NCBI GenBank assembly: GCA_964509075.1
Contig: CAZDWC010000007.1
Span: 62,001-126,000, forward strand
Direction of reading: 5' to 3'
Source: UBA7239 sp964509075
Lineage (GTDB): Bacteria > Pseudomonadota > Gammaproteobacteria > Pseudomonadales > UBA7239
Length of the DNA stretch: 64,000 nt
The notes under the pieces were generated by a model. It was not told the origin of the DNA, made no database searches, and saw only the letters and a program-made list of their open reading frames with translations. Positions 1 through 8,867 of the stretch are shown here, piece after piece. The position numbers and the translations under genes are program-made. Numbering within the stretch: the first letter of the stretch is position 1; every line of letters starts with the position of its first letter.

Positions 1-1116
1 CTTGAACAACTCCATGGCGGCCGTCATGGTGAGGTTGTCTCCCTTGCGGCGGCGCTGGTAGCGCTGCAGGACACTGGGATCGGCCGGCGCCAAGCCACGA
101 CGTTGTGCCGAAAGCAGCTCTTCCGCCAGGGTTTGTACATCAATGAAGCCGAGATTGACTCCCTGGCCAGCCAGTGGGTGGATGGTGTGGGCGGCATCGC
201 CGATCAATACCACATGTCGGTGGTGATAGGCGCGGGCATGGCGCTGGCGCAGTGGAAAGGCAAAGCGCCCGCGCACTTCCAGAATCTCGCCAAGACGATG
301 CTCAAACGACTGCCCCAGCTGGCGTGCAAAATCGGTTTCGGGCAATTCCAGCAAGGCCTGGGCCTGCTCCGGCGGCACCGACCAGACAATGGAGCACCAG
401 TGCTCGCCACCCTCGTTGTCGCGCAGCGGCAGGAACGCTAAAGGGCCGGAGGGCATGAAGCGCTGGCGGGCGGTGCGCAGGTGCGGCCGCTCCGTGCGTA
501 CGGTGGCGATTACCGCCGTGTGGCCGTAATCCCATTCGGTAGTGTCAATGCCGCTCAACTGGCGCAGCGTCGACAATGCGCCGTCGGCAGCCACTACCAG
601 TCGGCTGCGCACGATGCGCCCGCTTTGCAGTGTCAGTTCACAGGGCTCGGAGAGTTTGTCACTGTCCTGCAGAGCGGTCACCGTATCTGGACAAAGCAGT
701 TGTACTTGCGGCAACTGGCGCAGGCGCGCGTGCAGTGCATCAACCACCAGGCTGTTTTCGACGATGTGCCCGAGCGCGGGCTGGCGCAACTCTTCGCAAT
801 CAAACGTGACCTGCGCGGTGCCTTCTGCATCCCAGACCTGCATGTGTTCGAATGGAGACAGTCGCTGCGCGCGCATGGTTTTCCACACACCGAGTTGATC
901 CAGAAAGCGTTGCGAGGCCGCACTCAGTGCCACCACGCGCGGATCGAAAAAATCATCGCGCACAAACGCGCGCGGCAGCTGGCCTTCAATCAGCGCCACG
1001 CGCCAGGGGCTTTCTGCCAACGCACAGGCCAAGGCACTGCCTGCCATGCCACCGCCGACGATGGCGATATCGCAATGCAATGGCACATCAATGTCCTGAA
1101 CCGCTGTACTTTGCAT
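1..1116 (-). CDS. ubiI: Ubiquinone-biosynthesis ring hydroxylase, UbiI/VisC type (partial, 3' end off window)
   Basis: This is a flavin-dependent monooxygenase that hydroxylates the aromatic ring of the ubiquinone precursor; in the E. coli scheme UbiI acts at C5. Reading the complement from the ATG at 1114-1116 gives 372 codons that run off the window edge, so roughly 30 of about 400 residues are missing. The N-terminal FAD fold (DIAIVGGGMAGSALA), a middle ADG motif (VVAADGALSTLR) and the C-terminal FAD motif (GDAAHTIHPLAGQGVNLGF) are all visible. The segments HIVENS and CSIVWS-PEEQAQ-like fit UbiI/VisC better than UbiF, from memory of those proteins. It is the last readable gene of a pepP-ubiH-SPFH-ubiI run and starts 21 nt after the SPFH gene. 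The exact paralogue name is inferred. Confidence 0.85.
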   Translation of the reverse strand, partial: MQSTAVQDIDVPLHCDIAIVGGGMAGSALACALAESPWRVALIEGQLPRAFVRDDFFDPRVVALSAASQRFLDQLGVWKTMRAQRLSPFEHMQVWDAEGTAQVTFDCEELRQPALGHIVENSLVVDALHARLRQLPQVQLLCPDTVTALQDSDKLSEPCELTLQSGRIVRSRLVVAADGALSTLRQLSGIDTTEWDYGHTAVIATVRTERPHLRTARQRFMPSGPLAFLPLRDNEGGEHWCSIVWSVPPEQAQALLELPETDFARQLGQSFEHRLGEILEVRGRFAFPLRQRHARAYHHRHVVLIGDAAHTIHPLAGQGVNLGFIDVQTLAEELLSAQRRGLAPADPSVLQRYQRRRKGDNLTMTAAMELFK

Positions 1117-1137
1117 GGTCGCCTCGCCGTGGCTTTC

Positions 1138-2004
1138 TCACTTCACATTGACAAATGGCACTGCGCTGCCAGGTACCATGGTGCTTGGCAGTTTGCCGTC
1201 CCATTTTTCTGCGGATATCAGTGCTACCAGAGCTGGATTGTCGCGCAAGGCCTGGCCTTTGGACTGGATGGCAGTCGCTTCCGCCGCTCCCTTCAACTCT
1301 ATCGATTTTGCCTCGGCAGTGGCCTGAGCCAGTTTCGCATCTGCCTCGGCCTGCGCCTTGGTGCGCGTGATATCGGCAGCTACTTTTTCTTTTTCCCAGT
1401 TCTGACGGACTTTCTGCACTTCGACTTCGGCCAGCATGCGCTGCTCGATGCTTTGCTCGTAAGCACTACTGAAATCTATGTTTTCAACCTGAACAGATTC
1501 AATCGCCAGTTTGTTGCCAACCGCTTCGATGACTGCCTGCGAAACATCCGCACCGAATTTTGCCCGATCCTGGATAACAGACACTGCTGTATAGCCGCCG
1601 AAAACCTCCTTGGTCGCCTTGTTCACCGATGGAAACAAAACGCGTTCAACCAAGCCTTCCAGTGAACCGTACGAGGCATAAATGTCCTTTGCCTGGGAAG
1701 GCGAGGCATGGAAATTGACGGACAATTTGATTTCTGCCGGTTGTTGGTCCTTCGAGTAGGAATTCATCTTGGCAAACTCGACCTTCTCGCTTTGCATAGA
1801 GATGAAAACCACTTTGTCGATAATCGGTACCTTGAAGTGCAGCCCGGGTTCCGCATCGCCGATGACAGCGCCGTTGCGCAGAATGACAGCGCGTTCCTTC
1901 TGGTCAACCGTGTACCAGGATGAAAAAACGATGAATAGCATTGCAATAACGACAAAGCCGACACTGCCTGCTTTCATGGATCCTGAATCGCCGTTTATAT
2001 TCAC
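1138..2004 (-). CDS. SPFH/band 7 (prohibitin-like) membrane protein
   Basis: The 288-residue protein has one N-terminal membrane segment (about residues 12-30, GSVGFVVIAMLFIVFSSW) followed by a band 7 domain. The domain opens with VDQKERAVILRNG and contains GLHFKVPIIDKV. A long charged Ala/Glu/Lys helix follows (about 195-255, with KAQAEADAKLAQATAEAKS), typical of prohibitin/HflC-type oligomers. Proteins of this family form ring scaffolds at the inner membrane and often modulate proteases or lipid domains; the partner here is unknown. The gene sits between two ubiquinone hydroxylase genes with 21-nt gaps on both sides, so it is probably co-transcribed with them. It is not part of an hflKC pair in this window. 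Confidence 0.85.
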   Translation of the reverse strand: MNINGDSGSMKAGSVGFVVIAMLFIVFSSWYTVDQKERAVILRNGAVIGDAEPGLHFKVPIIDKVVFISMQSEKVEFAKMNSYSKDQQPAEIKLSVNFHASPSQAKDIYASYGSLEGLVERVLFPSVNKATKEVFGGYTAVSVIQDRAKFGADVSQAVIEAVGNKLAIESVQVENIDFSSAYEQSIEQRMLAEVEVQKVRQNWEKEKVAADITRTKAQAEADAKLAQATAEAKSIELKGAAEATAIQSKGQALRDNPALVALISAEKWDGKLPSTMVPGSAVPFVNVK

Positions 2005-2025
2005 TTCATTTTCCTTTTGTGATGT

Positions 2026-3234
2026 TCAGATGCCTGTAGCTTCGCGGGCAAACCATTCACGCAGGCCGGGCAGGAAATCCAGCCCCAGCAGCGCGGCCGT
2101 GCGCAGTGCAGTCTGCGGTTGTTCGCGGGTGGAAAACAAGCGCGGTAGCCAGTCGCTGACGGTCACGGTTTTCTGCTGATCCCACAATTGCTTGCGCAGG
2201 TATTGATTGAGGATAGCAATATCGCCGGGATCCGCGCCCTGCACCTTGGCCGACATCAAGGTTTCGACGAGTGCGACACAGTCGCGCAGGATGAGGTTGA
2301 AGCCCTGGCCGGCCACCGGATGCAGATGATGGGCAGCACTGCCGAACAGCACGACGCGCGAGCGCACCTGCTCACGCGCCTGCACCAGCACCAGCGGGTA
2401 ACTGTGACGCGCGCCGATTTCCAGCAGACGGCCGCAACGTTCGCCAAAGCGTTCCTGTATGCGCGTCAGCAATGCCTGATCGTCAAGAGCCAGAATGTGT
2501 TCGATGTCGTCGTCGGGAATAGTCCACACCAGCGCAGCGCGGTTTTTGTCGCCGGTTTTTTGCAGAGGCAGCAGTGCTACCGGGCCGCTGTCGGTAAAAC
2601 GTTCGTAAGCGATGCCACTGTGGGGCAGTTCGGTGGCGACATTGGCGACCAGTGCATGCTGGTCATACGGAATAGTGTCGGCCGCAATGCCGAGTTGTTG
2701 TCGGAGTGCGGAGTGCGCACCGTCAGCGATGACGACAAGTCTCGCCTGCAGTGAAAATGATTCCGATCCTGCAACAGACAGATTCGCGCATTCTGCGGCG
2801 AGTGAAATTTTCTCAACTGTTGCCGGGCTGATGGTGCGAATGCGTGTATTGGCGAGAACTGCTTGCAACAAAACGTTGCCGATGTGACGATTTTCCACCA
2901 CATAGCCCAGGGCAGGCAGCGATAGATCTTCGGCAGACATCAGCATGCCCAGCGGCCGGCTGCGTTCCGATACGTGCACATTACTGATGGGTTCGGCATT
3001 TTTGACGAGCGCATCCCACAAGCCCAATGCAGAAAGAATCTGTTGCGAGCTGCAGGACAGCGCGGTCGAGCGCGCATCAAAACTGGGTACGGCAAGTTGT
3101 TCAGGTGTTGCTGTCTGTAGCGAAAATTGTTCGATCAAAACGACGGAAAAATCAGGCAGCTGTTGTGCCAGCAGCAGCGCAAGGCCAGCACCCGCCATGC
3201 CGCCGCCGATAATGGCGATATCGGTCGTCTGCAT
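2026..3234 (-). CDS. ubiH: 2-octaprenyl-6-methoxyphenol hydroxylase UbiH
   Basis: This 402-residue FAD monooxygenase is one of the ring hydroxylases of ubiquinone synthesis, working near the inner-membrane Ubi complex. It shows the N-terminal dinucleotide fold TDIAIIGGGMAGAGLALLLA, the ADGAHSALR motif near residue 170, and the C-terminal flavin motif FGSAAHHLHPVAGQGFNLIL, in which the usual GDAAH is GSAAH. The ATG overlaps the pepP stop by one base (TGATG), which suggests translational coupling in the conserved pepP-ubiH-ubiI order. The close neighbour ubiI is a paralogue of the same family. Confidence 0.93.
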   Translation of the reverse strand: MQTTDIAIIGGGMAGAGLALLLAQQLPDFSVVLIEQFSLQTATPEQLAVPSFDARSTALSCSSQQILSALGLWDALVKNAEPISNVHVSERSRPLGMLMSAEDLSLPALGYVVENRHIGNVLLQAVLANTRIRTISPATVEKISLAAECANLSVAGSESFSLQARLVVIADGAHSALRQQLGIAADTIPYDQHALVANVATELPHSGIAYERFTDSGPVALLPLQKTGDKNRAALVWTIPDDDIEHILALDDQALLTRIQERFGERCGRLLEIGARHSYPLVLVQAREQVRSRVVLFGSAAHHLHPVAGQGFNLILRDCVALVETLMSAKVQGADPGDIAILNQYLRKQLWDQQKTVTVSDWLPRLFSTREQPQTALRTAALLGLDFLPGLREWFAREATGI

Positions 3235-4667
3235 CAGTTTTTCTTGCTGCCTGCAGCGGGTTTTTTAGGAGCAGGTTTGCGTTTTTCTGCGGTTTTGCCT
3301 GCTGGTTTTTTGCGTGCAGCTTCCATTTCGGAAGCGAGATGCGGATGTTGCAGCGCCATCCACGCTTCAATGTCGTTAACGGTTTTTGGTACGCCGCTGG
3401 TGAGCACCGTGCAGCCGTCTTTGGTCACCACCACGTCATCTTCAATGCGGATGCCGATGCCGCGCCATTTCTTGTCGACTTTCTTGTTGTGCGGTGAAAC
3501 ATAAATGCCGGGCTCGACGGTCAGCACCATGCCGGGTTCCAGTACGCGCCATTCGCCGCCGCATTTGTAGTCGCCGACATCGTGCACATCCATGCCCAGC
3601 CAGTGGCCGGCGCGGTGCATGTAGAAATCGCGAAAGGCGCCGTTCTTGATCAGCGTGTTGACGCGGCCTTTCAGCAAGCCGAGTTGCACCAGGCCTTCGG
3701 TAATGACGCGCACTGTGGCATCGTGCGGCTCATTCCAGTGGCTGCCGGGCTTGATGGTGTTGATGGCTGCCAGCTGCGCTTTCAGCACCAGTTCGTAAAG
3801 CGCCTTTTGTTCGCGAGAAAACTTGCCATTGACCGGAAAGGTGCGAGTGATGTCGGAGGCGTAATGGTCAAGTTCGCAGCCGGCATCAATCAGCACCAGA
3901 TCACCGTCGCGCAACATGTCGCGGTTTTCAACGTAGTGCAGGATGCAGCCGTTATTGCCGCCGCCGACGATGGAGGAATAAGCAGGGAAGCGCGCACCGT
4001 TTTTGGCGAACACATGCAGCAGTTCCGCTTCCAGCTGGTATTCCATCATGCCCGGTTTGCAAACGGCCATCGCGCGCTTGTGTGCCTTGGCAGAAATCTC
4101 GCCTGCGCGCTGCATGATCTGCAACTCGGCCGCACTTTTGAATAAACGCAGCTCGTGCAGGAAATGATTGAGATCGAGAAATTCACCGGGAGGAATGGCG
4201 CCGGATCTCACTTTGGAACGGATAGTGTTGACCCATTCCATGACGTGCTGATCGAAACTGCTGTCGCGTCCCATCGCGTAGTACACACGCTCCCGGCCTT
4301 CGAGCAGGCCGGGCAAAATTTCGTCGAGATCTTCAATGGGAAACGCATCATCGGCATCGTAATCCTTGCAGGCGCCATCCGGTCCGGCGCGATAGCCATC
4401 CCACAGCTCACGCTCGGCGTCGCGTTCGCGGCAGAACAGCACGTAGGAGCCGTGCGCGCGTCCGGGAATCAGCACTACCACGGCATCAGGTTCGTTGAAA
4501 CCGGTCAGATAATAAAAATCGCTGTCCTGACGAAACGGGTAGTGTGTGTCGTTGTTGCGAATAATTTCATGTGCGGAAGGAATGATGGCAATGCTGTTCG
4601 GTTCCATCATGGCCATCAAGCGCGCACGGCGCGCGGCAAATTCTTTTTTCGGCAATAGAGATTTCAT
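3234..4667 (-). CDS. pepP: Xaa-Pro aminopeptidase (aminopeptidase P)
   Basis: This cytoplasmic metallopeptidase removes an N-terminal residue that precedes proline. It has 477 residues: an AMP_N domain (about 5-140) and a pita-bread catalytic domain. The dinuclear metal ligands are all visible: Asp in LIDAGCELDHYASDITRTF (two Asp), His in GHWLGMDVHDVG, Glu in EPGIYV and Glu in GIRIEDDVVV. A strong ribosome site (GGAGAGGTGA) precedes the ATG. The last ~30 residues after the catalytic domain are a Lys/Ala/Pro tail (for example KRKPAPKKPAAGSKKN), which the E. coli enzyme lacks as far as I recall. It heads the ubiH-ubiI operon and its stop overlaps the ubiH start. Confidence 0.95.
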   Translation of the reverse strand: MKSLLPKKEFAARRARLMAMMEPNSIAIIPSAHEIIRNNDTHYPFRQDSDFYYLTGFNEPDAVVVLIPGRAHGSYVLFCRERDAERELWDGYRAGPDGACKDYDADDAFPIEDLDEILPGLLEGRERVYYAMGRDSSFDQHVMEWVNTIRSKVRSGAIPPGEFLDLNHFLHELRLFKSAAELQIMQRAGEISAKAHKRAMAVCKPGMMEYQLEAELLHVFAKNGARFPAYSSIVGGGNNGCILHYVENRDMLRDGDLVLIDAGCELDHYASDITRTFPVNGKFSREQKALYELVLKAQLAAINTIKPGSHWNEPHDATVRVITEGLVQLGLLKGRVNTLIKNGAFRDFYMHRAGHWLGMDVHDVGDYKCGGEWRVLEPGMVLTVEPGIYVSPHNKKVDKKWRGIGIRIEDDVVVTKDGCTVLTSGVPKTVNDIEAWMALQHPHLASEMEAARKKPAGKTAEKRKPAPKKPAAGSKKN

Positions 4668-4681
4668 GCCTCACCTCTCCT

Positions 4682-5311
4682 TCATTGGCCCAGAGTCGCA
4701 GACTCTGAGCCCGACTCGATAGCAACAGCAGCCTGATTTAGCGTAGAACCCGAATACAATTCCATCGCCGCCAGCCGCACGTATTCGCACAATTCAATGA
4801 AGTCACGTTCGTTGCTGTCAGCCTCTTCCGGGTTGTTGAGGGCTGACTGGCTGCTGCCATCGTCGTCGTCGAGCTGACTGATGGCGGCGATGTCTTCCAG
4901 CGCTTCGCGATCGTCCTCGCCGAGTTCGCGCACCACAGCGACAAAGCCGCAGACAAAACCTTCACACCAGCGCGCCAGTGCCTGCGCCCGCACGGAAAGA
5001 AATTCCTCGCTGTCCGGCAGCAACAGCTGGAAGCCGAGCTCGCCGTCCGCGAGGTCGCGGGCGATCAGGGTATGCAGGGCGACCAGGGCTTCGTTGTGGG
5101 TTTCCAGATCAGCGCCATCCAGGCATTCGGCCAGTTGTTCCAGCCAGCTGGCATGATCGGGGGTGACACTGGCACAGGCCAGCCCGGCGAGCACGCCGTG
5201 CAGGGCATCGGCGGCGATGGGCAACTGCAGCTCCTGCAGTCGCGCGCTCAGTTGTTCGTGGGTAATCGCTGCCACGGCGGCCTCGTAAGACGGTAAAAAC
5301 AGGCCCGCCAT
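4682..5311 (-). CDS. ygfB: YgfB/YecA-family (UPF0149) protein
   Basis: The protein is a small acidic helical member of the UPF0149 family, which usually lies upstream of pepP and opposite the zapA unit, as here. Conserved-looking features are LHGVLAGLACAS, a central WCEGFVCGF segment and a C-terminal acidic stretch leading to EYVRLAAMELY. An upstream ATG at 5389 is possible, but the first 26 residues it would add look unrelated to the family, so the internal ATG at 5311 (MAGLFLPSYE, 209 residues) is preferred. It ends 14 nt before pepP and may share its transcript. YgfB has been linked to transcriptional control of beta-lactamase/AmpDh3 in Pseudomonas; no function is claimed for this copy. 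Confidence 0.8.
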   Translation of the reverse strand: MAGLFLPSYEAAVAAITHEQLSARLQELQLPIAADALHGVLAGLACASVTPDHASWLEQLAECLDGADLETHNEALVALHTLIARDLADGELGFQLLLPDSEEFLSVRAQALARWCEGFVCGFVAVVRELGEDDREALEDIAAISQLDDDDGSSQSALNNPEEADSNERDFIELCEYVRLAAMELYSGSTLNQAAVAIESGSESATLGQ

Positions 5312-5398
5312 GCTACCACCGGACAGGGGCCGGTGCACGGCAGGCGACGTGAATGCAGTCGCAACAGCGCTGTGAAAAACCTTGTGCATCAGCAGCTT

Positions 5399-5420
5399 GC
5401 GGCCGGATTTTCACGGCCGC
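5399..5420. repeat. 7-bp GC-rich inverted repeat between ygfB and the zapA promoter
   Basis: GCGGCCG and CGGCCGC are perfectly complementary and separated by 8 bases. The repeat lies just upstream of the predicted zapA-unit promoter and in the leader of the divergent ygfB gene. It could be an operator or a hairpin; nothing else supports a specific role. Confidence 0.35.
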
Positions 5421-5425
5421 CTCAA

Positions 5426-5455
5426 TTGACCGCCGGCCGTCGGCTCACTTATAGT
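5426..5455 (+). promoter_or_regulatory. Sigma70-type promoter of the zapA unit
   Basis: A TTGACC -35 box is followed after 18 bases by a TATAGT -10 box. Transcription would begin near 5462, about 25 bases before the first start codon at 5487. Spacing and box quality are good, and the position, in a divergent intergenic region, is sensible. Confidence 0.65.
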
Positions 5456-5486
5456 AGGGCGCTAAATCATCTGCGGATCGCAGCAC

Positions 5487-5720
5487 ATGAGTGCAGAACA
5501 GTTCAGAGCGCTGGAACACCAGATTGATCAGCTGATCTACCGCTGCAACCAGCTGGAACAGGAAAACAAGAATCTGCGCAATCAGGAAGTGCTCTGGAAA
5601 AAAGAGCGCATCAAACTGGTCGAGAAAAACGAACTGGCGCGCACCCGTGTCGAAGCCATGATCCACCGTCTGAAAGCACTGGAGCAGGAGTATGGCGCCG
5701 GTGTGAATGACGAAGCCTGA
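5487..5720 (+). CDS. Small coiled-coil protein of the TIGR02449 type, ZapB-like
   Basis: This 77-residue protein is nearly all charged alpha-helix with heptad character (ALEHQIDQLIYRCNQLEQEN, then VEAMIHRLKALEQEY). It lies directly before zapA, where the TIGR02449 family is regularly found. By size, coiled-coil nature and neighbour it is likely a ZapA-associated division protein analogous to ZapB, but that role is inferred. Its TGA is overlapped by the GAGGA ribosome site of zapA, so the two are probably translated together. No membrane segment or signal peptide is present. Confidence 0.8.
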   Translation: MSAEQFRALEHQIDQLIYRCNQLEQENKNLRNQEVLWKKERIKLVEKNELARTRVEAMIHRLKALEQEYGAGVNDEA

Positions 5721-5730
5721 GGACCGCGCC

Positions 5731-6030
5731 ATGACCACACCTTCCACCGTGCGCGTGCACATCCTTGATCATGAATACCAAGTGGCTTGCCCGCCGGAAG
5801 AAAAAGACCGGCTGCTGGCGGCAGCACGTTTTCTTGATGACAAGATGCGCGCCATCAAGTCCGGCGGCAATGTCATCGGCACCGAGCGTGTGGCAGTGAT
5901 GGCAGGCCTCAACATTGCGCACGAATTGCTGTCGCAGAGTGGCGTGTCGCAAAGTCAGGATCAGGATCTCAAGCGCCTCAGCGACAAGATTGCCCACGCA
6001 CTGGGCAACCAATCGCAATTACAACTTTGA
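5731..6030 (+). CDS. zapA: Cell division protein ZapA
   Basis: ZapA binds FtsZ and bundles protofilaments at the septal ring. The 99-residue protein starts at the ATG at 5731, seven bases after GAGGA; an in-frame ATG at 5707 lies inside the upstream gene and has no comparable ribosome site. The N-terminal beta part (STVRVHILDHEYQVACPPEE) and the helix LLAAARFLDDKMRAIK are typical, followed by VAVMAGLNIAHELL and a C-terminal coiled coil. The usual gammaproteobacterial neighbours downstream, 6S RNA and the 5-formyltetrahydrofolate cyclo-ligase gene, are absent; fdsA converges 63 nt away instead. Confidence 0.9.
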   Translation: MTTPSTVRVHILDHEYQVACPPEEKDRLLAAARFLDDKMRAIKSGGNVIGTERVAVMAGLNIAHELLSQSGVSQSQDQDLKRLSDKIAHALGNQSQLQL

Positions 6031-6093
6031 GCACAGCTGCAACTCTGGCCCCAGCTGTAACGCTGACTGCCGCTGAAGCACTGACAGCCGTGC

Positions 6094-8835
6094 TCAAGCC
6101 ACCTGCGCAGCGCTGACTTTTTCCACGTCTGCTGCAATCACCTTGTATTCAGGGCACATAGTGTCGCCATCGCAGACGCTGCTGGTGATGTTGTTAACCA
6201 TGTGTTCCGGGAAGTGAAAGGTGGTGAACAGGATGCCCGGCTTCACTTTCTCCGAGACTTCGGTCACCAGCTCCACTTCGCCGCGATCCGAGAACAGCCG
6301 CGCCACATCGCCGCTGCGCAGGTTTTTCTTCGCGGCGTCGGCGGGATTGATCAACAACACATCGCGCTCGACAATGTCGCCATTCGGTGTACGGCGCGTC
6401 ATGGTGCCGGCGTTGTAGTGCACCAGGTCGCGGCTGGTAGTGAGGATGAACGGATACTGCGCGCCGTTTTCCACCAGCTCGACGGATTCGACAAAATCAA
6501 AATGGTGGAATTTGCCACGGCCGCGTTTGAAGGTTTCCGTGTGCAGAATCTTGGTGTCAACACCGCCTTTCTGCACCGGCCATTGCAAACCCATGTCGCC
6601 GAGATTCTGCCAGGTGACACCGGCAAAAAATGGCACTACTTGTGAGATTTCGTCGAGCATGGCGTCCGCTGCATAATCCGGCTGCGCATATCCCATGCGG
6701 TTCATGATGTCGACGATGATCTGGCCATCGGTTTTGGTGCCGCTCAATGGCGGCACGGCAGCGTTGACGCGCTGGATGCGGCGCTCGCCGTTGGTGAACG
6801 TACCGGATTTTTCCAGAAACGACGCGCCGGGCAATACCACGTGCGCGAGTTTCGCGGTTTCAGTGATGAACAATTCCTGCACCACCAGCAGTTCCAGTTG
6901 TGACAGCGCGGCAACAACGTGATGGGTATTCGGATCGGTCTGCGCGATGTCTTCGCCCATCACCCACAAGGCTTTCATGCTGCCGTCGAGCATGGAGTCG
7001 AACATTTCCGGAATTTTCTTGCCCTGTGATGTCGGTGACGGCACGCCGTAGGCACTGGTGTAAAACGCCTGATTTTCCGGCGATGACATTTCGAGATAGC
7101 CTGCGCCCTGATGCGGCTGGCAACCCATGTCGGCCGCGCCTTGCACATTGTTCTGTCCGCGCAGCGGATTGACACCGACACCGGCGCGACCGATGTTGCC
7201 GGTCATCATCGCCAGATTGGTGATCAACATGACGGTCTTCGCGCCCTGGCTGTGTTCGGTAACGCCGAGACCGTGAAATGACATTGCGTTGTTGGCGCGT
7301 GCGTAAGCCAGCGCAGCCGCTTTCACTTTGGCGGCAGGCACGCCGGTAATGGCTTCCATTTTTGCAATGTCGAGTTGTTGCAATTGTGAGAGCAACCCAT
7401 CGTAGTTTTCACAGCGACTGGCGATGAAATCGTGGTCCACCAAGCCCGCTTCGACGATGAAATACTGCATCATGTTCAGCAGCGCGACGTTGGTGCCCGG
7501 GCGCAGTTGCAAATGGTGATCGGCGAGTTCGGCAAGCACTGTTTTCACAGGATCGACAACAATCAGTGTTTTGCCTTTCATCGCCTGCTGTTTGATCTTG
7601 GCACCGGTAACCGGGTGCGCTGAAGTCGGGTTGGCGCCGATCACCAGCATGCAATCCGTGTATTGCAAATCGGCAATCGAGTTGGTGGCAGCGCCGGTGC
7701 CGAAACTTTGTTGCATGCCCCAGGCGGTAGGTGAATGGCAGACACGCGCGCAGCAGTCGATGTTGTTGGTGCCGACGACAGCGCGAATGAATTTCTGCAT
7801 CAGATAATTTTCTTCATTGGTGCAGCGCGCGGACGAGATGCCGCTGATGGCGTCGGCACCGTGTTCAGTCTTGATGGCCGTGAGTTTGTCGGCGATGTAG
7901 TCGTAGGCTTCGTCCCAGCTCGCTGCAACCAGCTCGCCATTTTTGCGAATCAACGGTGTACGCAAACGATCCGGATGTTTATAGAAACCGAATGCGTAGC
8001 GGCCTTTCAAACAGGTGTGACCTTTGTTGACTTCCGCATCCCAGGGCGCGCGTATCGATACCACTTCCTTGCCTTTTACCGAGACTTCAAGATTGCAGCC
8101 GACACCACAGTAGGAGCAAATGGTGCGCACGGTTTTGTCTGCGCGAATGGCTTTGGACTGGTAGCGATCGCTGATCGCCGCCGTGGGGCAGGTTTCCGCG
8201 CAGGCACCGCAAGAGACGCAGGACGAATCGCCAAACAGCAAATCATTGTCCTTGATAATTTTGGTGTTGAAGCCGCGTCCTTGCATGCCCAGCACCATTT
8301 CGCCCTGGATTTCATCACAGGCGCGCACACAGCGTGCGCAGTTGATGCACTTGGAAAGATCCATGCGCATGTAGGCGTGTGAATCGTCTTTCTCGCGGTC
8401 GAGGTGATTGGTGCCTCCGTCCCAGTAGCGCACCGCGCGAATACCGACGCGTGCAGCGACATCCTGCAATTCGCAGTTGCCGTTGACTTCACAGGTGAGG
8501 CAGTCGAGCGGGTGATCAGTCAGTACCAGTTCAACGATATTCTTGCGCAACGCCTGGATGGAATCCGATTGCGCAAAAATGTGCATGTCCGGCGCAATCG
8601 GCGTGTGGCAGGATGCCACGGTTTTTACCGGGCCGTCCTTGTGCAGTGCCACTTCCACCGAACACACGCGACAGGCGCCATGCGGTTTCAGGCGCGGATC
8701 ATCACACAGCGTGGGAATGTAATCTTCGCTGATGTGGCGCTTGGCAAACTGCAGGATGGTTTCACCGTGGCGAATTTCATGCGCTTCGCCGTCGATATAC
8801 GCGACAGGATTGGCGTGAACGGTTTCAGTGCTCAT
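6094..8835 (-). CDS. fdsA: NAD-linked formate dehydrogenase, molybdopterin alpha subunit
   Basis: The catalytic subunit oxidises formate to CO2 at a Mo/W bis-MGD centre and passes electrons through Fe-S clusters to the FMN subunit. Order in the 913 residues: N-terminal [2Fe-2S] domain (Cys44, 55, 58, 76), a His-Cys cluster motif (HPLDCLTCEVNGNCELQ, 108-124), a two-[4Fe-4S] ferredoxin region (Cys163-173 and 206-216), the Mo-domain [4Fe-4S] ligands Cys240, 243, 247 and 275, then the molybdopterin domains. Cys366-His367 in CCARVCHSPT is at the Mo-ligand position, which is selenocysteine in E. coli FdhF; here it is cysteine. The partner fdsB lies upstream, separated by the heme-barrel gene. No fdsG or fdsD was seen. 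Confidence 0.93.
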   Translation of the reverse strand: MSTETVHANPVAYIDGEAHEIRHGETILQFAKRHISEDYIPTLCDDPRLKPHGACRVCSVEVALHKDGPVKTVASCHTPIAPDMHIFAQSDSIQALRKNIVELVLTDHPLDCLTCEVNGNCELQDVAARVGIRAVRYWDGGTNHLDREKDDSHAYMRMDLSKCINCARCVRACDEIQGEMVLGMQGRGFNTKIIKDNDLLFGDSSCVSCGACAETCPTAAISDRYQSKAIRADKTVRTICSYCGVGCNLEVSVKGKEVVSIRAPWDAEVNKGHTCLKGRYAFGFYKHPDRLRTPLIRKNGELVAASWDEAYDYIADKLTAIKTEHGADAISGISSARCTNEENYLMQKFIRAVVGTNNIDCCARVCHSPTAWGMQQSFGTGAATNSIADLQYTDCMLVIGANPTSAHPVTGAKIKQQAMKGKTLIVVDPVKTVLAELADHHLQLRPGTNVALLNMMQYFIVEAGLVDHDFIASRCENYDGLLSQLQQLDIAKMEAITGVPAAKVKAAALAYARANNAMSFHGLGVTEHSQGAKTVMLITNLAMMTGNIGRAGVGVNPLRGQNNVQGAADMGCQPHQGAGYLEMSSPENQAFYTSAYGVPSPTSQGKKIPEMFDSMLDGSMKALWVMGEDIAQTDPNTHHVVAALSQLELLVVQELFITETAKLAHVVLPGASFLEKSGTFTNGERRIQRVNAAVPPLSGTKTDGQIIVDIMNRMGYAQPDYAADAMLDEISQVVPFFAGVTWQNLGDMGLQWPVQKGGVDTKILHTETFKRGRGKFHHFDFVESVELVENGAQYPFILTTSRDLVHYNAGTMTRRTPNGDIVERDVLLINPADAAKKNLRSGDVARLFSDRGEVELVTEVSEKVKPGILFTTFHFPEHMVNNITSSVCDGDTMCPEYKVIAADVEKVSAAQVA

Positions 8836-8867
8836 GGTGTAACCTCTTGCAGATTTATTGGAAAATT

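Noticed and set aside
481..1665. 394-codon plus-strand frame across ubiI and the SPFH gene
   Set aside because: It lies antisense to two well-recognised genes, has no domain features and is a high-GC shadow frame.
7730..7745. Selenocysteine (in-frame TGA) in the formate dehydrogenase alpha subunit
   Set aside because: The frame reads Cys366 at the Mo-ligand position with no in-frame TGA, so Sec insertion is not needed.
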